Counted from the stretch's first letter, positions 1-10,995 are shown. The stretch: DNA of 64,000 bases from Tupaia tana (GCA_026018925.1 JAKSZU010000006.1:194538949-194602948); one strand, 5' to 3'. Translations and numbers: made by a program. The notes: generated by a model from the letters alone, not told the origin.

Positions 1-45
1 AGAACTTGTAACTAAATTTCATTCCTCAAAATATGTCCTTTCAGC

Positions 46-304
46 GGGACCAGCAGTTAGCGTAATGGCTATGTCGCTGGACTCCCACGTAGTCGACCAC
101 GGTTCGAGTCCCGGACTCGGCGGCTTAAAGTCACGCCGGGCGCGTGTGCGTGCGTGCCCAAGATCCCGAGAGGAGAATGGAGGAGAAGGGATTGCGGCGT
201 GGCTATCCCCCCTGGGGGGTGATTTCCTGCTTTCTATCTCTATGTCTCTCTCTGTCTGGCGAGCGCATGCGCCCTATAGCAAAAACCTCTCAAAAAAAAA
301 AAAA
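46..304 (+). mobile_element. SINE A-young, tRNA-headed, nearly full length
   Basis: Type example of the main SINE. The head begins GGGACCAGCAGTTAGCG and carries a pol III B box GGTTCGAGTCC. The body has GAGAATGGAGGAGAAGGG and a CT-rich stretch, then CTATAGCAAAAACCTCTC and a run of A. The left target copy AATATGTCCTTTCAG (ending at 44) is repeated after the tail (ending at 320), proving retroposition. The body keeps open reading frames, but these recur in every copy on both strands and are a composition effect, not a protein. Confidence 0.93.
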
Positions 305-320
305 AAATATGTCCTTTCAG

Positions 321-588
321 GGAACCAGCAGTTAGCGTAACGGCTATGTCGCTGGACTCCCACGTAGTCGACTGCGGTTTGAGTCCTGGACCCGGTGGCT
401 TAAACTCACGCCGGGCACGTATGCATGCGTGCCCAAGATCCCAAGAGGAGAATGGAGGAGAAGGGATTGTGGCGTGGCCATCCCCCCTGGAGGGTGATTT
501 CTTGCTTTCTGTCTCTATGTCTCTCTCTGTCTGTCTGGCAAGCAAACGCGCCCTACAGCGAAAACCTCTCCAAAAAGAAAAAAAAATT
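321..588 (+). mobile_element. Second SINE A-young, same target site as its neighbour
   Basis: Same orientation and architecture as the preceding SINE, starting GGAACCAGCAGTTAGCG. It begins directly after the middle target copy and is followed by a third copy, TATGTCCTTTCAG (589-601). The two SINEs differ at many positions (for example CGGGCGCGTG against CGGGCACGTA), so they are not a very recent exact duplication. Confidence 0.92.
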
Positions 589-601
589 TATGTCCTTTCA
601 G

Positions 602-1270
602 AAATTTCAGATATACTGAAGTTACCATTCATCTGATTAGTTGTACTGTAGGCAAATTATATAGGGAGGCTGCTTTTAATCTTTGGGTTGAGCCTTGAGA
701 TGATCTCAGTAATTTTCTTTCCAGTTGGTAGTTGGGAGTCTCAACAGTATAGCTTATGGCAGACAGTCAATTAGTTGTGAACTTATTTTTAATCTTCAGC
801 AAATGTCCCTTGTGGACAAGCACAGGATGTATCATAATTACTATGAACTACTATCTTTTCAGCTTCCCTATGTGCCTATCAAAGTTCTAGGCAAAACAGT
901 TCTACACAAAAGATCTAGACTAGATCTTTTAGATGGAGTCTAAAAGATCAGACTGAGCAAATAAGATTCATGAACCTTTTACTGTGTTTAAAAAATAATT
1001 ATTTTGTGTGGGGAAGTGATATTCTCTTATAAATGCTTCATGAAAGGCTAGAATTCTAAAGAAGCTTGTGAAAGAAAAAGGAACAATGACACAGAGTACA
1101 AATAACAAAAGAGGTCCTTTGATAACTACACAATTAGCAAATAACATGATTGGAAGGGAATGATAATAGTTTGTGGAGAACATAAGAGGACACTTGAGAT
1201 AATATACTGTTTTTTTTTTTTTTCTGTTCTCTTAACCATATAATTGCTTTAGAATAGATGTCAGTGTGGC
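602..1270. other. Unassigned non-coding stretch
   Basis: AT-rich sequence with only short ORFs without coding character. I recognise no repeat family. A T-run (1211-1223) lies just upstream of an L1 fragment. Confidence 0.5.
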
Positions 1271-1640
1271 ATTTTTCACAATTGCAAGGACATAGAACTA
1301 ACCCAAATGTCCATGAACAGATGAATGAATTGAAAAAAGTGTGGCACATCTACACTATGGAATACTACTTAGCCATAAAAAAAGAGACTCTGGCATTTGA
1401 TAGAAAGTGGATGAAAATGGAAGATTAACTGCTAAGTGAAGCAAGCCAGACTAAGAAAGAGAGGCATTGTATGTCCCCGCTCAATATATACTGAATGTCT
1501 ACACTCAATGGCAGAAACGAAAAGATTGAAAGAGATAAAAGCATGGAGAACAACTGCGGATACTAGAGACAGTGTGTGTGTGTGTGGGGGGGGGGGTGGA
1601 AAATGAAGGAAGTAAAGTAAAGTAAACCTTTAAAAATATT
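1271..1640 (+). mobile_element. L1 3'-end fragment
   Basis: Contains ACCCAAATGTCCATGAACAG, GTGTGGCACATCTACAC and GATAGAAAGTGGATGAAAAT, the same order of motifs as the L1 copies at 34.0 and 54.3 kb. It corresponds to the end of ORF2 and the 3' UTR, is 5'-truncated, and trails into a TG/G-rich run near 1571-1597. No open frame remains. Confidence 0.8.
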
Positions 1641-2629
1641 TCCCCACAATATTTAAAATAACATTTTGATGGCATTAACTCCTACCTGTTAATAGACATT
1701 CTCCAAGTTAAACTTTTAAGGAAATTCATGCATAGAAGTGTAATTGGGTGTTTGATTTTCAACTAATTTCTAATTTTTGAATAGTGAATTGTTTTGCATT
1801 CTTCAGGGTTCAAGCTGGATTATTTTGTGTGAAGATATCCAATAAAAACTTGGGTATCATTACGATATTATACCTGCCTTCATGGCCTAAAATAATTTAT
1901 TGAATTAAAATACCTGGCTAACATTATTGCTAAAGAGTGACTTTTTTAAAAACACAAATAATCCTCACTAATAAAGGGCTAGATAATCACCATTCCTTTG
2001 CTCACAGTGCTCCCTCACCAAAATAAGAGTGCACTTTTGCCAAATGCAGATAGGAAATACCCATTTTTCTTTTTCTGGCCAAGCAAACGAACATAATCAA
2101 ACTTAACTGTATGTATCCTATGAAGAACTGGCAAGTCTGAAGTTGGCTTCGAGAACTATTTGATTCCAGTAGAGCCATGAAAGAATGGATACAATTACTA
2201 CAAAGCCCTGGAAGAAGAGGAAAGAGATGAATAAACTGTTTCTCCCCACTCAAGAGCATAAGAAGGAAATATTTGGACTAATGAGAATCTTACATTTCTA
2301 TATCCTTTTAAATAGGAAACTTTAAGGTGCCCTTATTTTATGTGCAGCTGTTTTGAGATTTGATATAGAATATAATGTTCTGTTATTTTTAAAATGTGAC
2401 TAAAATGAGAGAGAAGAAGATGTATTTGGAAAAACATAAAGAACACAGCCCCAAACCACACATAGGCAAATGTGTATGAATGTGAGCACATTTTAACATT
2501 TTCTTTAATATTAGACTTGCAATTGCTGGGAGTCAGCTGTTCTGCATGAGGGGCAGTGTGTCCTGCTTTGGTATGTGACTGTGTGATCATTTTCTCCAAT
2601 ATGTAAGGCTAGAATCTTTCCACCAGCCT
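1641..2629. other. Unassigned non-coding stretch
   Basis: About 1 kb without a recognised repeat or credible coding sequence. The ORFs present are short and lack codon structure. It ends at a T-run (about 2630-2646). Confidence 0.5.
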
Positions 2630-2747
2630 TTTTTTTTTTTTTTTTTCCTCCTTCACCCTTAGGGATAAAGCATAACATTCAGAAGTTGGAGACTGGAGTG
2701 GTGGATAGGCTGAATTTTGGGGTCCATCAGGCTAGATGAGTTGGACT

Positions 2748-3310
2748 CTTTTTTTTTTGGAAAGGAAAAGGTAATTTATTAAGTAAGAGTGAAAGTACAC
2801 TCCCAAGAGGTAGGAGCAGGCCTGAGCAGACAAAGAGTGGCTCAAAAGGCCCTCAGCAGTTGCATTCTGTGGTATTTATAATTTTTTAAAAAGAGGTTTT
2901 GGCCTTAGGGTGCTTGTGCTTGCCAGAGAGAGTGACAGAGACAGTGAAAGGAAAAGTGAGAAGTTACCCCCCGAAAAGGAGGGATGGCCACACCACAATC
3001 TGTTCTCCATTCTCCTCCTGGGATCTCGGGCACACATGAACATGTGCCCAGTGTGATTTTCAAGCCACTGTGTCTGGGACTCAAACCGTGGTCAGCCATG
3101 TGTGGGAGTCCAGCAATGTAACCACCATGCCATCTGCTCACCCCAAGATTTAAAATATTTTAATCTAGGTTATGCCAGTTGATCACTGGTTGGGCCTGCT
3201 GATTTCTCATTGTCTCTATCAAATGTGGCTAGGGCCACTGATTTATCTCATTGGCTATATTAAATGTGGCTGAATCAGCAAAGCACTTCACACTAATCTT
3301 TGCCTGTGGC
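2748..3310 (-). mobile_element. Possible LTR remnant split by a SINE
   Basis: The flanks of the SINE here (2748-2883 and 3145-3310) look like one element. The left has GGTAATTTATTAAG, an antisense AATAAA-type signal. The right has the internally repetitive CTCATTG...ATCAAATGTGGCTAGGGC and CTCATTGGC...TTAAATGTGGCTG. This resembles ERV LTRs in antisense, but I cannot name a family. Low confidence. Confidence 0.25.
2884..3144 (-). mobile_element. SINE A-old
   Basis: Reads antisense: tail TTTTTTAAAAAGAGG, then GGCCTTAGGGTGCTTGTGC, the body with CATTCTCCTCCTGGGATC, B-box complement GGGACTCAAACC, and head end GCCATCTGCTCACCCC. Diverged, with most CpGs decayed. Confidence 0.85.
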
Positions 3311-3480
3311 AGGGACACTATTTCCTAACGATATGATCTTGAATTAATCTCTTAGGCTCTTGAAAACACAGTTTCCTTGTCTGTAAAATAGGAATAATAA
3401 TATCTCCCTCGTGGGAGTTTTACAAGGATTAAATGAGACAATATACAAACCATTTCTAGTAAAATAACTCCACAGTGTAT
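3300..3480 (+). mobile_element. MIR fragment
   Basis: Matches the MIR pattern of CTTAGGCTCTTG...CAGTTTCC.TGTCTGTAAAATAGG, an ATAATAATA stretch and AAGGATTAAATGAGACAATA. Ancient and diverged. Confidence 0.75.
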
Positions 3481-3519
3481 CTTGGCATAATTTGACCCTT
3501 GTGAGATATATTTTCTTGT

Positions 3520-3705
3520 TTATTCATTCATTTAATTACTTATTTGAAAAAATATAAATTGACCCTCTGCTATGTGCTAAATTCTGAGGCTACAAGTGTG
3601 GGTTAGATATATATAGTCTTTATTCTTACTGAACTACAGAATCATGGAGATAAATGGCAGACAGAGAAGCAATAATTACAATACGGTGAGAGGCACTATG
3701 TTTCC
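3520..3705 (-). mobile_element. L2 3'-end fragment
   Basis: TATTCATTCATTTAATTACT, CTCTGCTATGTGCTAAATTC and ...TCATGGAGATAAATGGCAGA follow the antisense of the L2 3' end (ATTCATTCAACAAATATTTA...CTATGTGCCAGGCAC). Diverged. Confidence 0.55.
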
Positions 3706-3769
3706 AAATAAATTTTAAGTACTACAGTACTGAATTTAACAATTTACATTTATATTTAAATAATTTATT

Positions 3770-4037
3770 TTGTTTGCTTTTTTTTTTGAGAGGTTTTTGC
3801 TATAGGGCACGTGCGTTCGCCAGACAGACAGAGACAGAGAGATAGAAAGCGAGAAATCACCCCCCCCCCAGGGGGATGGCCACGCCGCAATCCCTTCTCC
3901 TCCATTCTCCTTTCGGGATCTTGGGCACGCATGCACACATGCCCGGCGTGAGTTTTAAGCCACCGGGTCTGGGTCTCGAACCGTGGTCGGCTACATGCGA
4001 GTTCAGTGCCATAGCCATTACGCTAACTGCTGGTCCC
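3770..4037 (-). mobile_element. SINE A-young with TSD
   Basis: Antisense copy from a T-rich tail to CGCTAACTGCTGGTCCC. Flanked by TAAATAATTTATT on both sides (3757-3769 and 4038-4050). Many CpGs survive, so it is fairly young. Confidence 0.93.
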
Positions 4038-4050
4038 TAAATAATTTATT

Positions 4051-5055
4051 GAAGGTGAATTTATTATACTTTTATTCTCATTTATTCATAGTTCACAATG
4101 CTTTTATCGCCCCCTCAGAAGTGGAGGTAGTATCACTATGCAAAAATATATGTCCCCAGGATCATTCTATTATATATATTATATTATTCACTCTTCAGAA
4201 TATCATTGTATGCATTATAAATAAAACTTTGGAAATAGAACCAATATTTAGAAAATGCATCTTTTTAAAAAGAAATTCTTTTTATATAAATACTTTATGT
4301 AAATGGATACATGTGTTTGAGGGACCTTAGAAAATGGTCCTCATTTTTTTTTTTTTCTGATCTCAGCATTTTTATCTGAAAGGGGTAGATGAAGAGACTC
4401 TGCAGGGCTTCCTGCCTGTGGATCTATCTTGGGCATTTGCTACATCATTGTACCCCATTCTTGGCACACAGGGAGCAAAGACACCAGAAGGCTTACTGAG
4501 AACACCTATCTTGGCCTGACATGACACCACCGACTGGCCTTAGGTTCCTCTCACTCAGATGGCATGCAAACCTTGTTGATTCCAGCTCTATTACTGAAGC
4601 AGTCTGCTTTGCAGTCTCAGAAACTAAATTGCTAGAGATTCATCAAGGGGAAAGATCATGGAAGCTCTTAGGTAAGGAAGGCAGGAACATATCCACGTCC
4701 TCTACAAGAACACAGGTGGGACGAATACACATATAAATTCTGGAGTTCTTTTCCAAATGATCTTGCCGGGACCATTACTCCCCAAAAGATGAAGTGGGCT
4801 ATAAGCATAGGTAATAATGCACAAAACCATTATCTGAAATTCACAACGACTAAATATGGAGACATTCATTTCTATTATCCTTTTTCTTTTTAACTGATAT
4901 TATTTGCCCATTTGGAACAGACCTCCATGTTTTTAGGAGGGGTGAATAATGTTCTGATAACTAACTTTATACTAGATGGTATTTTTAGGGTTCTTTATTG
5001 ATTTTATTTGGGCATGGGAAGTTGGAAGATATATATGTAGATAATAAAGAATAAG
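4051..5055. other. Unassigned non-coding stretch
   Basis: About 1 kb, AT-rich, no repeat family recognised and no coding signal. A T-run lies near 4345-4357. Confidence 0.45.
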
Positions 5056-5317
5056 GTGTGCACTCATTGAAGAAAACTTTTTATTATGGAAAACGTCAAA
5101 CTTACATTAAAGTTGGTAGTATTGTGTAATGAATACCCATGTACCCATTGCCTAGAGTTGACAACTATCTCACACTCAATAGATTTTTATTTATATTTCT
5201 TTTCTTTCTGTTTTCCCCTTCTATATTATTTTGAAACAAGTCCTGAATGTCATCTGATTTTATCCATAAATATTTAGTATATATCTTTAAAAGATAAGAA
5301 GATACCTCTTCATTTCT

Positions 5318-5580
5318 TTTTTCTTTTTGGTGAGGTTTTTGCTATAAGGTGTGTGTGCTTGCCAGAAAGACAGAGAGAGACAGAGAGACAGAAAGCGAGA
5401 AATCACCCCCCCAGGGGGGATGGGCATGCTGCAATCTCTTCTCCTCCATTCTCCTCTCAGGATCTTGGGCATGCACGCACACATGCCTGGCATGAGTTTA
5501 AGCCACCAGGTCTTGGACTCAAACCTTAGTTGACTACATGGAGTCCCGTGATATAGCCATTACTCCAACTGCCGGTCCCC
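5318..5580 (-). mobile_element. SINE A, intermediate age
   Basis: Antisense: T-rich tail, GGTTTTTGCTATAAGGTGTG, GACAGAGAGAGACAGAGAGA, CTCCTCCATTCTCCTCTCAG, B-box complement GGACTCAAACC, end CCAACTGCCGGTCCCC. Inserted in the old LINE-like repeat. Confidence 0.9.
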
Positions 5581-5771
5581 AAAATAACATTATCAATGCC
5601 AAAATATTTAAAAATAATCCTTTGATATTATAAATATTTATATCCAATAAGTGTTCAAATTTTCAATTATCTTATCAATGTCATAATTTTTTAACAGATC
5701 TTTTTGAGAATCAAGATCCAAGTTAAGTCCACGCAATGTGATTGGTTCATATGTCTTTTAAATTTTTTCTA

Positions 5772-6028
5772 GGGCCTGCTGGTGGCTTGATGGTGAAGGC
5801 AGCTAGATCCCACATGGCCAACTGCACAGTTTAAGTCCTAGACCTGGCAATTAAAAAAAAAAAAACACCATGTGCATGTGTGTGCATTCCCAAAATCCCA
5901 CAAAGAGAATGGAGGAGAAGGGATTGCAGCATGGTCATCCTCCATGAGAGGTGCTTTTTCACTTTCTCTTTCTAGGGAGTGTGTGTGCCCTTCAGTAAAT
6001 TAAGAAAAACAGCAACAACAGCAAAACT
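5772..6028 (+). mobile_element. SINE A-old
   Basis: Sense copy: GGGCCTGCTGGTGGCTTGAT head, degenerate B box AGTTTAAGTCC, an internal A-run, body GAGAATGGAGGAGAAGGGAT, and CCCTTCAGTAAATTAAG before an A/C-rich tail. No clear TSD seen. Confidence 0.8.
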
Positions 6029-6387
6029 TTTCTGAATTACTGCTTTCCTTCCATCATTTTTTCCCCCTTCAGGTTATTTGTAGAAGCAGCTGGGTTATTT
6101 GTCTTTTTTGTTTGATTGTTTTTTATTCTGGAATGTGTCAATTGCATCCCCGTAAAATAGATTAATAGGATTATGTCTCATGGACTTAAACATATTTATT
6201 ATTAAGCTTTTTGCATTTTGTAAAATTATTAATGCTCAAATTGTGTCAAACTTTGTAAAAGTGAGCAGGATCCTCTTTAGGCTGATTCTCTAGTCCTTCG
6301 GATAAGACCTGGTGGTCTATGACAGTTTCCCTGCTATCTGGTTTGAAAACACACTCCAGACTCATTTTATGTATTTCCTGCCTCAGT

Positions 6388-6668
6388 TGATTTTTTTTTT
6401 TGGAGAGGTTTTTTTTTTTTTTTTTTTTTTTGCTATAGGGCGCGTGCGTTCGCCAGACAGACAGAGAGAAACAGAGAGACAGAAAGCAGGAAATCACCCC
6501 CCGGGGGGATGGCCATGCCGCAATCCCTTCTTCTCCATTCTCCTCTCGGGATCTTGGGCACACATGCACAGGCGCCTGGTGTGAGTTTCAGCCACTGGGT
6601 CCAGGACTCGAACCGCGGTCGACTACGTGGGAGTCCAGCGACATAGCCATTACGCTAACTGCTGGTCC
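6388..6668 (-). mobile_element. SINE A-young with TSD and long T-rich tail
   Basis: The antisense tail has two T-runs around GGAGAGG. The body is CpG-rich (GGGCGCGTGCGTTCGCC) and ends CGCTAACTGCTGGTCCC. Flanked by CCTGCCTCAGT (6377-6387, and again directly after the head). One of the younger copies. Confidence 0.93.
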
Positions 6669-6808
6669 CCTGCCTCAGTCTTTTGAGAGTGACATTGCTG
6701 ATCACATCTGGAGATTATAGATGCTAATGTATGTATGTGTATATATTTATGCATCTGTATATATATATATATACACATACATGTAAAACATTAAACATAT
6801 AAGAAATA

Positions 6809-7079
6809 CAAACTTTTATTTATTAATTTTTGCATAGGACATGTTTGTCAATGAAAGACAGAGAGGAAGGGTGAGAGACAGAGAGGGAAAGGAAGGGAAA
6901 AATCATTCCCCAGGGTGTTGACCATGTTGTAATCCCTTCTCTTTCATTCTCCTCTTGGGATTTGGGCATGCAAGCCCACAGGCCCAGTATCTTTCTTAGG
7001 CCGCTGGGTCCAGGACTTGAACCACATAGTTGGCCATGTGGGATTCAGTTGCATTAACCATCTCACCACCAGCTGGCCC
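6809..7079 (-). mobile_element. SINE A-old
   Basis: Antisense: TTTTTGCATAGGACATG, CTTTCATTCTCCTCTTGGGA, B-box complement GGACTTGAACC, and end CCACCAGCTGGCCC. Flanked by AAGAAATAC (6800s) and AAGAAATGC (7080s). A TA-rich simple repeat lies just upstream at about 6738-6780. Confidence 0.85.
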
Positions 7080-7320
7080 AAGAAATGCATACTTTAAAAA
7101 AGATATATTATCAGTTCATACTGATTGTTACAGTTCAAATTTAGGAATACTGCTTCTTTATTTAATTTCTTGATACCTATGTCTCCTTTTTTGCATGCTG
7201 AGAATCCTGGTTCTTAAGGTCATCAGAAATAACTGAATTAAAATATTGTATAATTTCTCATTTGATTTACTCTACAACAGTCTAAAATTAGCAAAATCAA
7301 CATTACAACCACAATAGAAT

Positions 7321-7337
7321 ACTTAAAACTGCTCTGC

Positions 7338-7368
<31 letters not shown>

Positions 7369-7735
7369 TTTTCTGTCAGGTATATCCAACTTGGGATGGC
7401 AGTCAAACTTTAGGTGAAAATCACCTAAAATGATTTTTTCTGAGTGCTACTGGATACAGAATTACTTCTGTTTTTATTATGTATTTTATTTTTTGGAATT
7501 GCTTTAAAGATTGTTTTGTGATTATTGAACTATTTACATAATTCCATGTCAAATATCTTAAACAAGGAAGATTTGAAGATATTAAATTTCTGTTTCTGAA
7601 CTATCCTTATTTAAATACTTATTTTACATTTTATGTTTTATTCTACTGTTGCTTTTTCGATGTAAGTTGATATGTATATATTTATATTTTCCTCTTTTAT
7701 ATCTTCCCTTTTAAAAATTAAATAATACACTCTTT
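7321..7735. other. Non-coding, with a CT simple repeat
   Basis: A CT repeat occupies about 7331-7368. The rest is AT-rich and may be further LINE-like sequence (see 5056-7320). No coding signal. Confidence 0.5.
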
Positions 7736-8003
7736 TTTTTTTTTTTTTTGGAGAGGTTTTTCGTGATAGGGCGCGTGCGCTCGCCAGACAGACAGAGAGA
7801 GACATAGAGACAGAAAGCGAGAAATCACCCCCCAGGGGGGATGGTCACGCCGCAATCCCTTCTCCTCCATTCTCCTCTTGGGATCTTGGGCATGCACGCA
7901 CACGCGCCCGGCGTGAGTTGTAAGCCACCGGGTCCAAGACGCGAACCGCGGTCGACTACGTGGGAGTCCAGCGACATAGCCATTACGCTAACTGCTGGTT
8001 CCC
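7736..8003 (-). mobile_element. SINE A-young, B-box variant subfamily, with TSD
   Basis: Very CpG-rich copy ending CGCTAACTGCTGGTTCCC. The sense B box is GGTTCGCGTCT, where usual copies have GGTTCGAGTCC. Flanked by ATAATACACTCTTT on both sides (about 7722-7735 and 8006-8019). Among the youngest copies here. Confidence 0.94.
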
Positions 8004-8019
8004 AGATAATACACTCTTT

Positions 8020-8430
8020 ACACAATTTTCCCCTCCTTGTCTTTTTCACTTAAGAATGTGTCTTTCCCTGTGTTCATTTTATTTGTATCTTCTATTTTTT
8101 AAGTATGTATTTTTGGTTAAGGTTTGCATTTCTGCAATTCTAATAATTGTCTTCATACTAGCATTTAAAAAAATCCATTCTTCTTTTGTCCCCTGGTTTA
8201 TTTGTCTATTGAGTATCTCCTGAGATATATGTAATGAGATACATTAGTATCAGCTAATATTCTGCACCAGCTTTACCAGTATTAAAATGATTCCATTTAA
8301 TATTTTTAATAAGTATGATAACTAACAAGCTTATTCTGTTTTTCAGTTTTCTTATTCTCCTGTTTTTAAAATATTTATTCTCCTATTTTTAAAATATTTA
8401 TTCTCCTATTTTAAAAAATATGAAATGTAC
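8020..8430. other. Unassigned AT-rich stretch
   Basis: No gene. A short direct repeat, TATTCTCCTATTTTTAAAAT, recurs near 8350-8415. Possibly a continuation of the old LINE-like repeat. Confidence 0.45.
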
Positions 8431-8435
8431 TATGT

Positions 8436-8655
8436 AGTCATGTGACATATATTAATAGTAATGTTTTGGTCAATGACAAATTGTGTATATGATGGTGAAC
8501 CTATGAGTTTATACCACATAGCCTAGTTGTGTAATAGTGTATACCATTTAGGTTTATGCAAATACACTCTATCATGTTTGCACAATGACAAAATTACTTA
8601 AAGATGCTTTTCTCAGAACATATCCCTGTTGTTAAGCAATGCATGACTGTATCAA
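8436..8655 (+). mobile_element. Non-autonomous DNA transposon relic (hAT-like)
   Basis: Contains GTCAATGACAAATTGTGTAT, ATGGTGAACC, CACATAGCCTAG, GTTTGCACAATGACAAAAT, CTCAGAACATATCCCTG and an end GCAATGCATGACTGT. The same ordered motifs occur at 60.15 kb. I recognise it as a common mammalian non-autonomous DNA transposon but cannot name it safely. Confidence 0.7.
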
Positions 8656-9735
8656 TATTGTCATAATGCATATAATTACATACTATATTTTTTCTCATGC
8701 AGCATTCATTTGTCATAGGACTACAGGTGTATATGGAGATTTGTCCTCTTTTATTTGAATATTAGATTTAGAAAATATCTTCCCATGGACTTTTGTTGTG
8801 GGCATCTGATTTTTTATTTGCTTGATTTCTAAGTAAGATTTACTTGGGGAAATTAAAAAATTATGCCACCATCACCACCTTCTCAGCATCCTCAAAACTA
8901 GTACATGCTTTTGCAAGATGTGTGTGTGTATGTGTGTGTGTGTGTGTGTTTTAGACATGCATATGTGTAATTTAATCAAAAACGCCTATTGTGGCAATAT
9001 TATATAGTTATATTTAAACAAAGTATCTTGGAAGAAATAATATTATATAACACTTTGAGCATTTATTGTTAATAGTATTATTTCTGTGTTGTTTCCAGTT
9101 TGCATCCCTAGATGATGATATATTCTTTGGGTTCATAAACATTAAATATGTAGTTAGAAATGAAAAGGAGAAGGAGAAGGAGAACTTGTGATAGTATACC
9201 AATAACCTGTGCTTTACTCATGACTTTAAACTTCGTCCGGATGATTTATCAGTGCCTAGTAGAGTAATAAAGCACTGGATTTAGCATCATTAATAGTAAT
9301 AATGAGATTTCTTCCTTTAAGCAAATATCTTATTTTAGAAGAAAAGTAAAACGTTAACTCTTAGAAATCATTATGCAATAACAAAGAGAGCAGTAAAATT
9401 TTATAGTGTTTGGACCATGGCCAGTGACTTTCTGGTTTGTGAAAAGTTCAGTGAAAATTGAGTAAATGGCTCACGTAATGGGAAGTTTAAGTAATAAAAC
9501 GGGGGGGGGGCGGGTGGGGTTGGCAAGACGAGGATACCCCACCCCCGCTGTGTACATAGTAGAGTTTCTGGTGATTATTGCCTTGTACTGTTGTGCTCAT
9601 TAGAGACATGGGCAGATTATTAATATCATAATGATAACTGTGCATGTTTGGTGTAAGAACACTGTGGTAAGAACACTGTGGTGGTAAATCCTCAGGGCTT
9701 ATGAAGAACTTGGGAGGTCTTATACATATTATTTT
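8656..9735. other. Unassigned stretch with TG repeat and G-rich hairpin
   Basis: No gene. A TG repeat spans about 8918-8950. A G-run with a matching C-rich arm lies at 9501-9547. A direct repeat AAGAACACTGTGGT occurs twice at about 9655-9683. Confidence 0.6.
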
Positions 9736-9992
9736 ATTTTTTGGAGAGGTTTTGCTATAGGGTGCATGTGCTCGCCAGAGAGACAGAGAGAAACAGAGAG
9801 ACAGAAAGTGAGAAATCACCCCCCAGGTGGGATGGCCACACCACAATCCCTTCTCCTCCATTCTCCTCTTGGGATCTTGGGCACGAACGCACATGTGCCT
9901 GGTGTGAGTTTAAGCCATCGGGTTCAGGACTTGAACCACGGATGACTACATGGGAGTCCAGCAACATAACCATTACACCAACTGCTAGTTCC
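9736..9992 (-). mobile_element. SINE A-young with TSD
   Basis: Antisense copy from TTTTGGAGAGG to CCAACTGCTAGTTCC. Flanked by the 15-bp duplication TATACATATTATTTT (9721-9735 and 9993-10007). Confidence 0.94.
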
Positions 9993-10094
9993 TATACATA
10001 TTATTTTCTAATTATTCTTATCTGCTTTCTGGGTGCTTAGAAAGAAAACTCCAAGTAAAACAATAAAAACAACCATATGTAGATTTTTACCATA

Positions 10095-10257
10095 AAACTA
10101 AGAGCTTGACAGTCTACACATGGGTCTCATTTGGTCCTCCCAACAACAGCATGAGAGATACAGGTGAAGAAAGTGATGTATGGAGAAGTTAGATGACTGC
10201 CTAAGATCACAGGGCTAGTCAATTGTGGGGCATGGATTTTAAAACCAGGTTGGCCTG
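10095..10257 (-). mobile_element. MIR fragment, cut by a SINE
   Basis: GGTCTCATTTGGTCCTCCCA, GAGAAGTTAGATGACTGCC and AAGATCACAGGGCTAGT follow antisense MIR. The tail (AAAACCAGGTTGGCCTG) is the target duplicated by the adjacent SINE and reappears at 10543. Confidence 0.75.
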
Positions 10258-10542
10258 GGACCAGCAGTTAGCATAATGGTGGACTCCCATGTAGTTGACT
10301 GTGGTTCGAGTCCAGGACCTGGTGGCTTAAAAGTCACGCCAGGTGTGTGTGTATGCGTGCCCAAGATCCGGAGAGGAGAATGGAGGAGAAGGGATTGTGG
10401 TGTGGCCATCCCCCCTGGGGGGTGATTTCTCGCTTTCTGTCTCTCTGTCTCTCTCTGTTTGTCTGGTGAGCACACATGCCCTATAGCAAAAACCTCTCAA
10501 AAAAACAAACAAACAAACAAACAAACAAACAAAACCCCCCCA
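10258..10542 (+). mobile_element. SINE A-young, head deletion, CAAA-repeat tail
   Basis: Sense copy GGACCAGCAGTTAGCATAAT, lacking about 9 nt between the A and B boxes (ATGGTGGACTCCC). B box GGTTCGAGTCC intact. The tail is a (CAAA)n run ending in a C-run. Flanked by TAAAACCAGGTTGGCCTG (ending 10257, and 10543-10560). Confidence 0.94.
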
Positions 10543-10560
10543 TAAAACCAGGTTGGCCTG

Positions 10561-10995
10561 ATTCCTGAACTCCTGCTCTTATCCAGTATATGCAAGTGTC
10601 TTCTAAAAACCACATAGTTGGACGTGGGAAAGTGAAACCAAACTGACTTTCCTTTAGGGAGCCTGGGGGCATGTACACTGTGCAGAAAATATGGTTCTTG
10701 CCTGAAGATATCACAATCCCCTTTTGGTTGACATTCAGCAGAGGATCAACTCAGTTACTCAGCTGGCTCCGTTTAGCAAGCTCTTCTAGGTGCCACACAA
10801 TGCATTAGGCTTCAGGGTCACAAAAATAAATGAGACACATCCCTGTCCTCATACCATGGAGGAGCAGGTTACATAAACTGTTGCTTATAAAACAAATGGG
10901 AAGGTTTCAGTTGAAAGAATTACTAAGTATAGTTTGTGAGGTGTAAGCAAGGATGGGGAGGAAGCAAATAATGAGTGACAAGAAGTTCTCTAAGG
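10561..10995 (-). mobile_element. L2-like fragment within unassigned sequence
   Basis: The part from about 10770 (CTTCTAGGTGCCACACAATG, GAGACACATCCCTGTCCTCA) resembles antisense L2. The first 200 nt are unassigned. Confidence 0.4.

Larger units (their letters stand above)
5056..7320. mobile_element. Ancient LINE-like repeat (L1M/HAL1 type), much interrupted
   Basis: The DNA between the SINEs reads like one old mammalian interspersed repeat. Pieces I recognise in order: ATACCCATGTACCCATTGCC (5130s), CCATAAATATTTAGTATATA, GTTCAAATTTTCAATTATC (5655s), AATCAAGATCCAAGTTAAG (5710s), GAAGCAGCTGGGTTATTTG (6080s), AATGCTCAAATTGTG (6230s) and GCTGAGAATCCTGG (7197s). The order and spacing fit a single element later hit by four SINEs. 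The family name is from memory and uncertain; similar sequence may continue to about 8.4 kb. Confidence 0.5.

Noticed and set aside
46-130. SINE heads as possible tRNA genes
   Set aside because: They carry A/B boxes but do not fold into a proper cloverleaf by eye, are joined to a SINE body and have TSDs. These are retroposons, not functional tRNA genes.
144-335. Recurrent open frame reading MEEKGLRRG...PPWG and its relatives, seen in many places on both strands
   Set aside because: It is the SINE A body translated. The same frame appears wherever a SINE lies and runs into the A tail as poly-lysine. Frames are open on both strands because of low-complexity sequence, and copies are disrupted freely.
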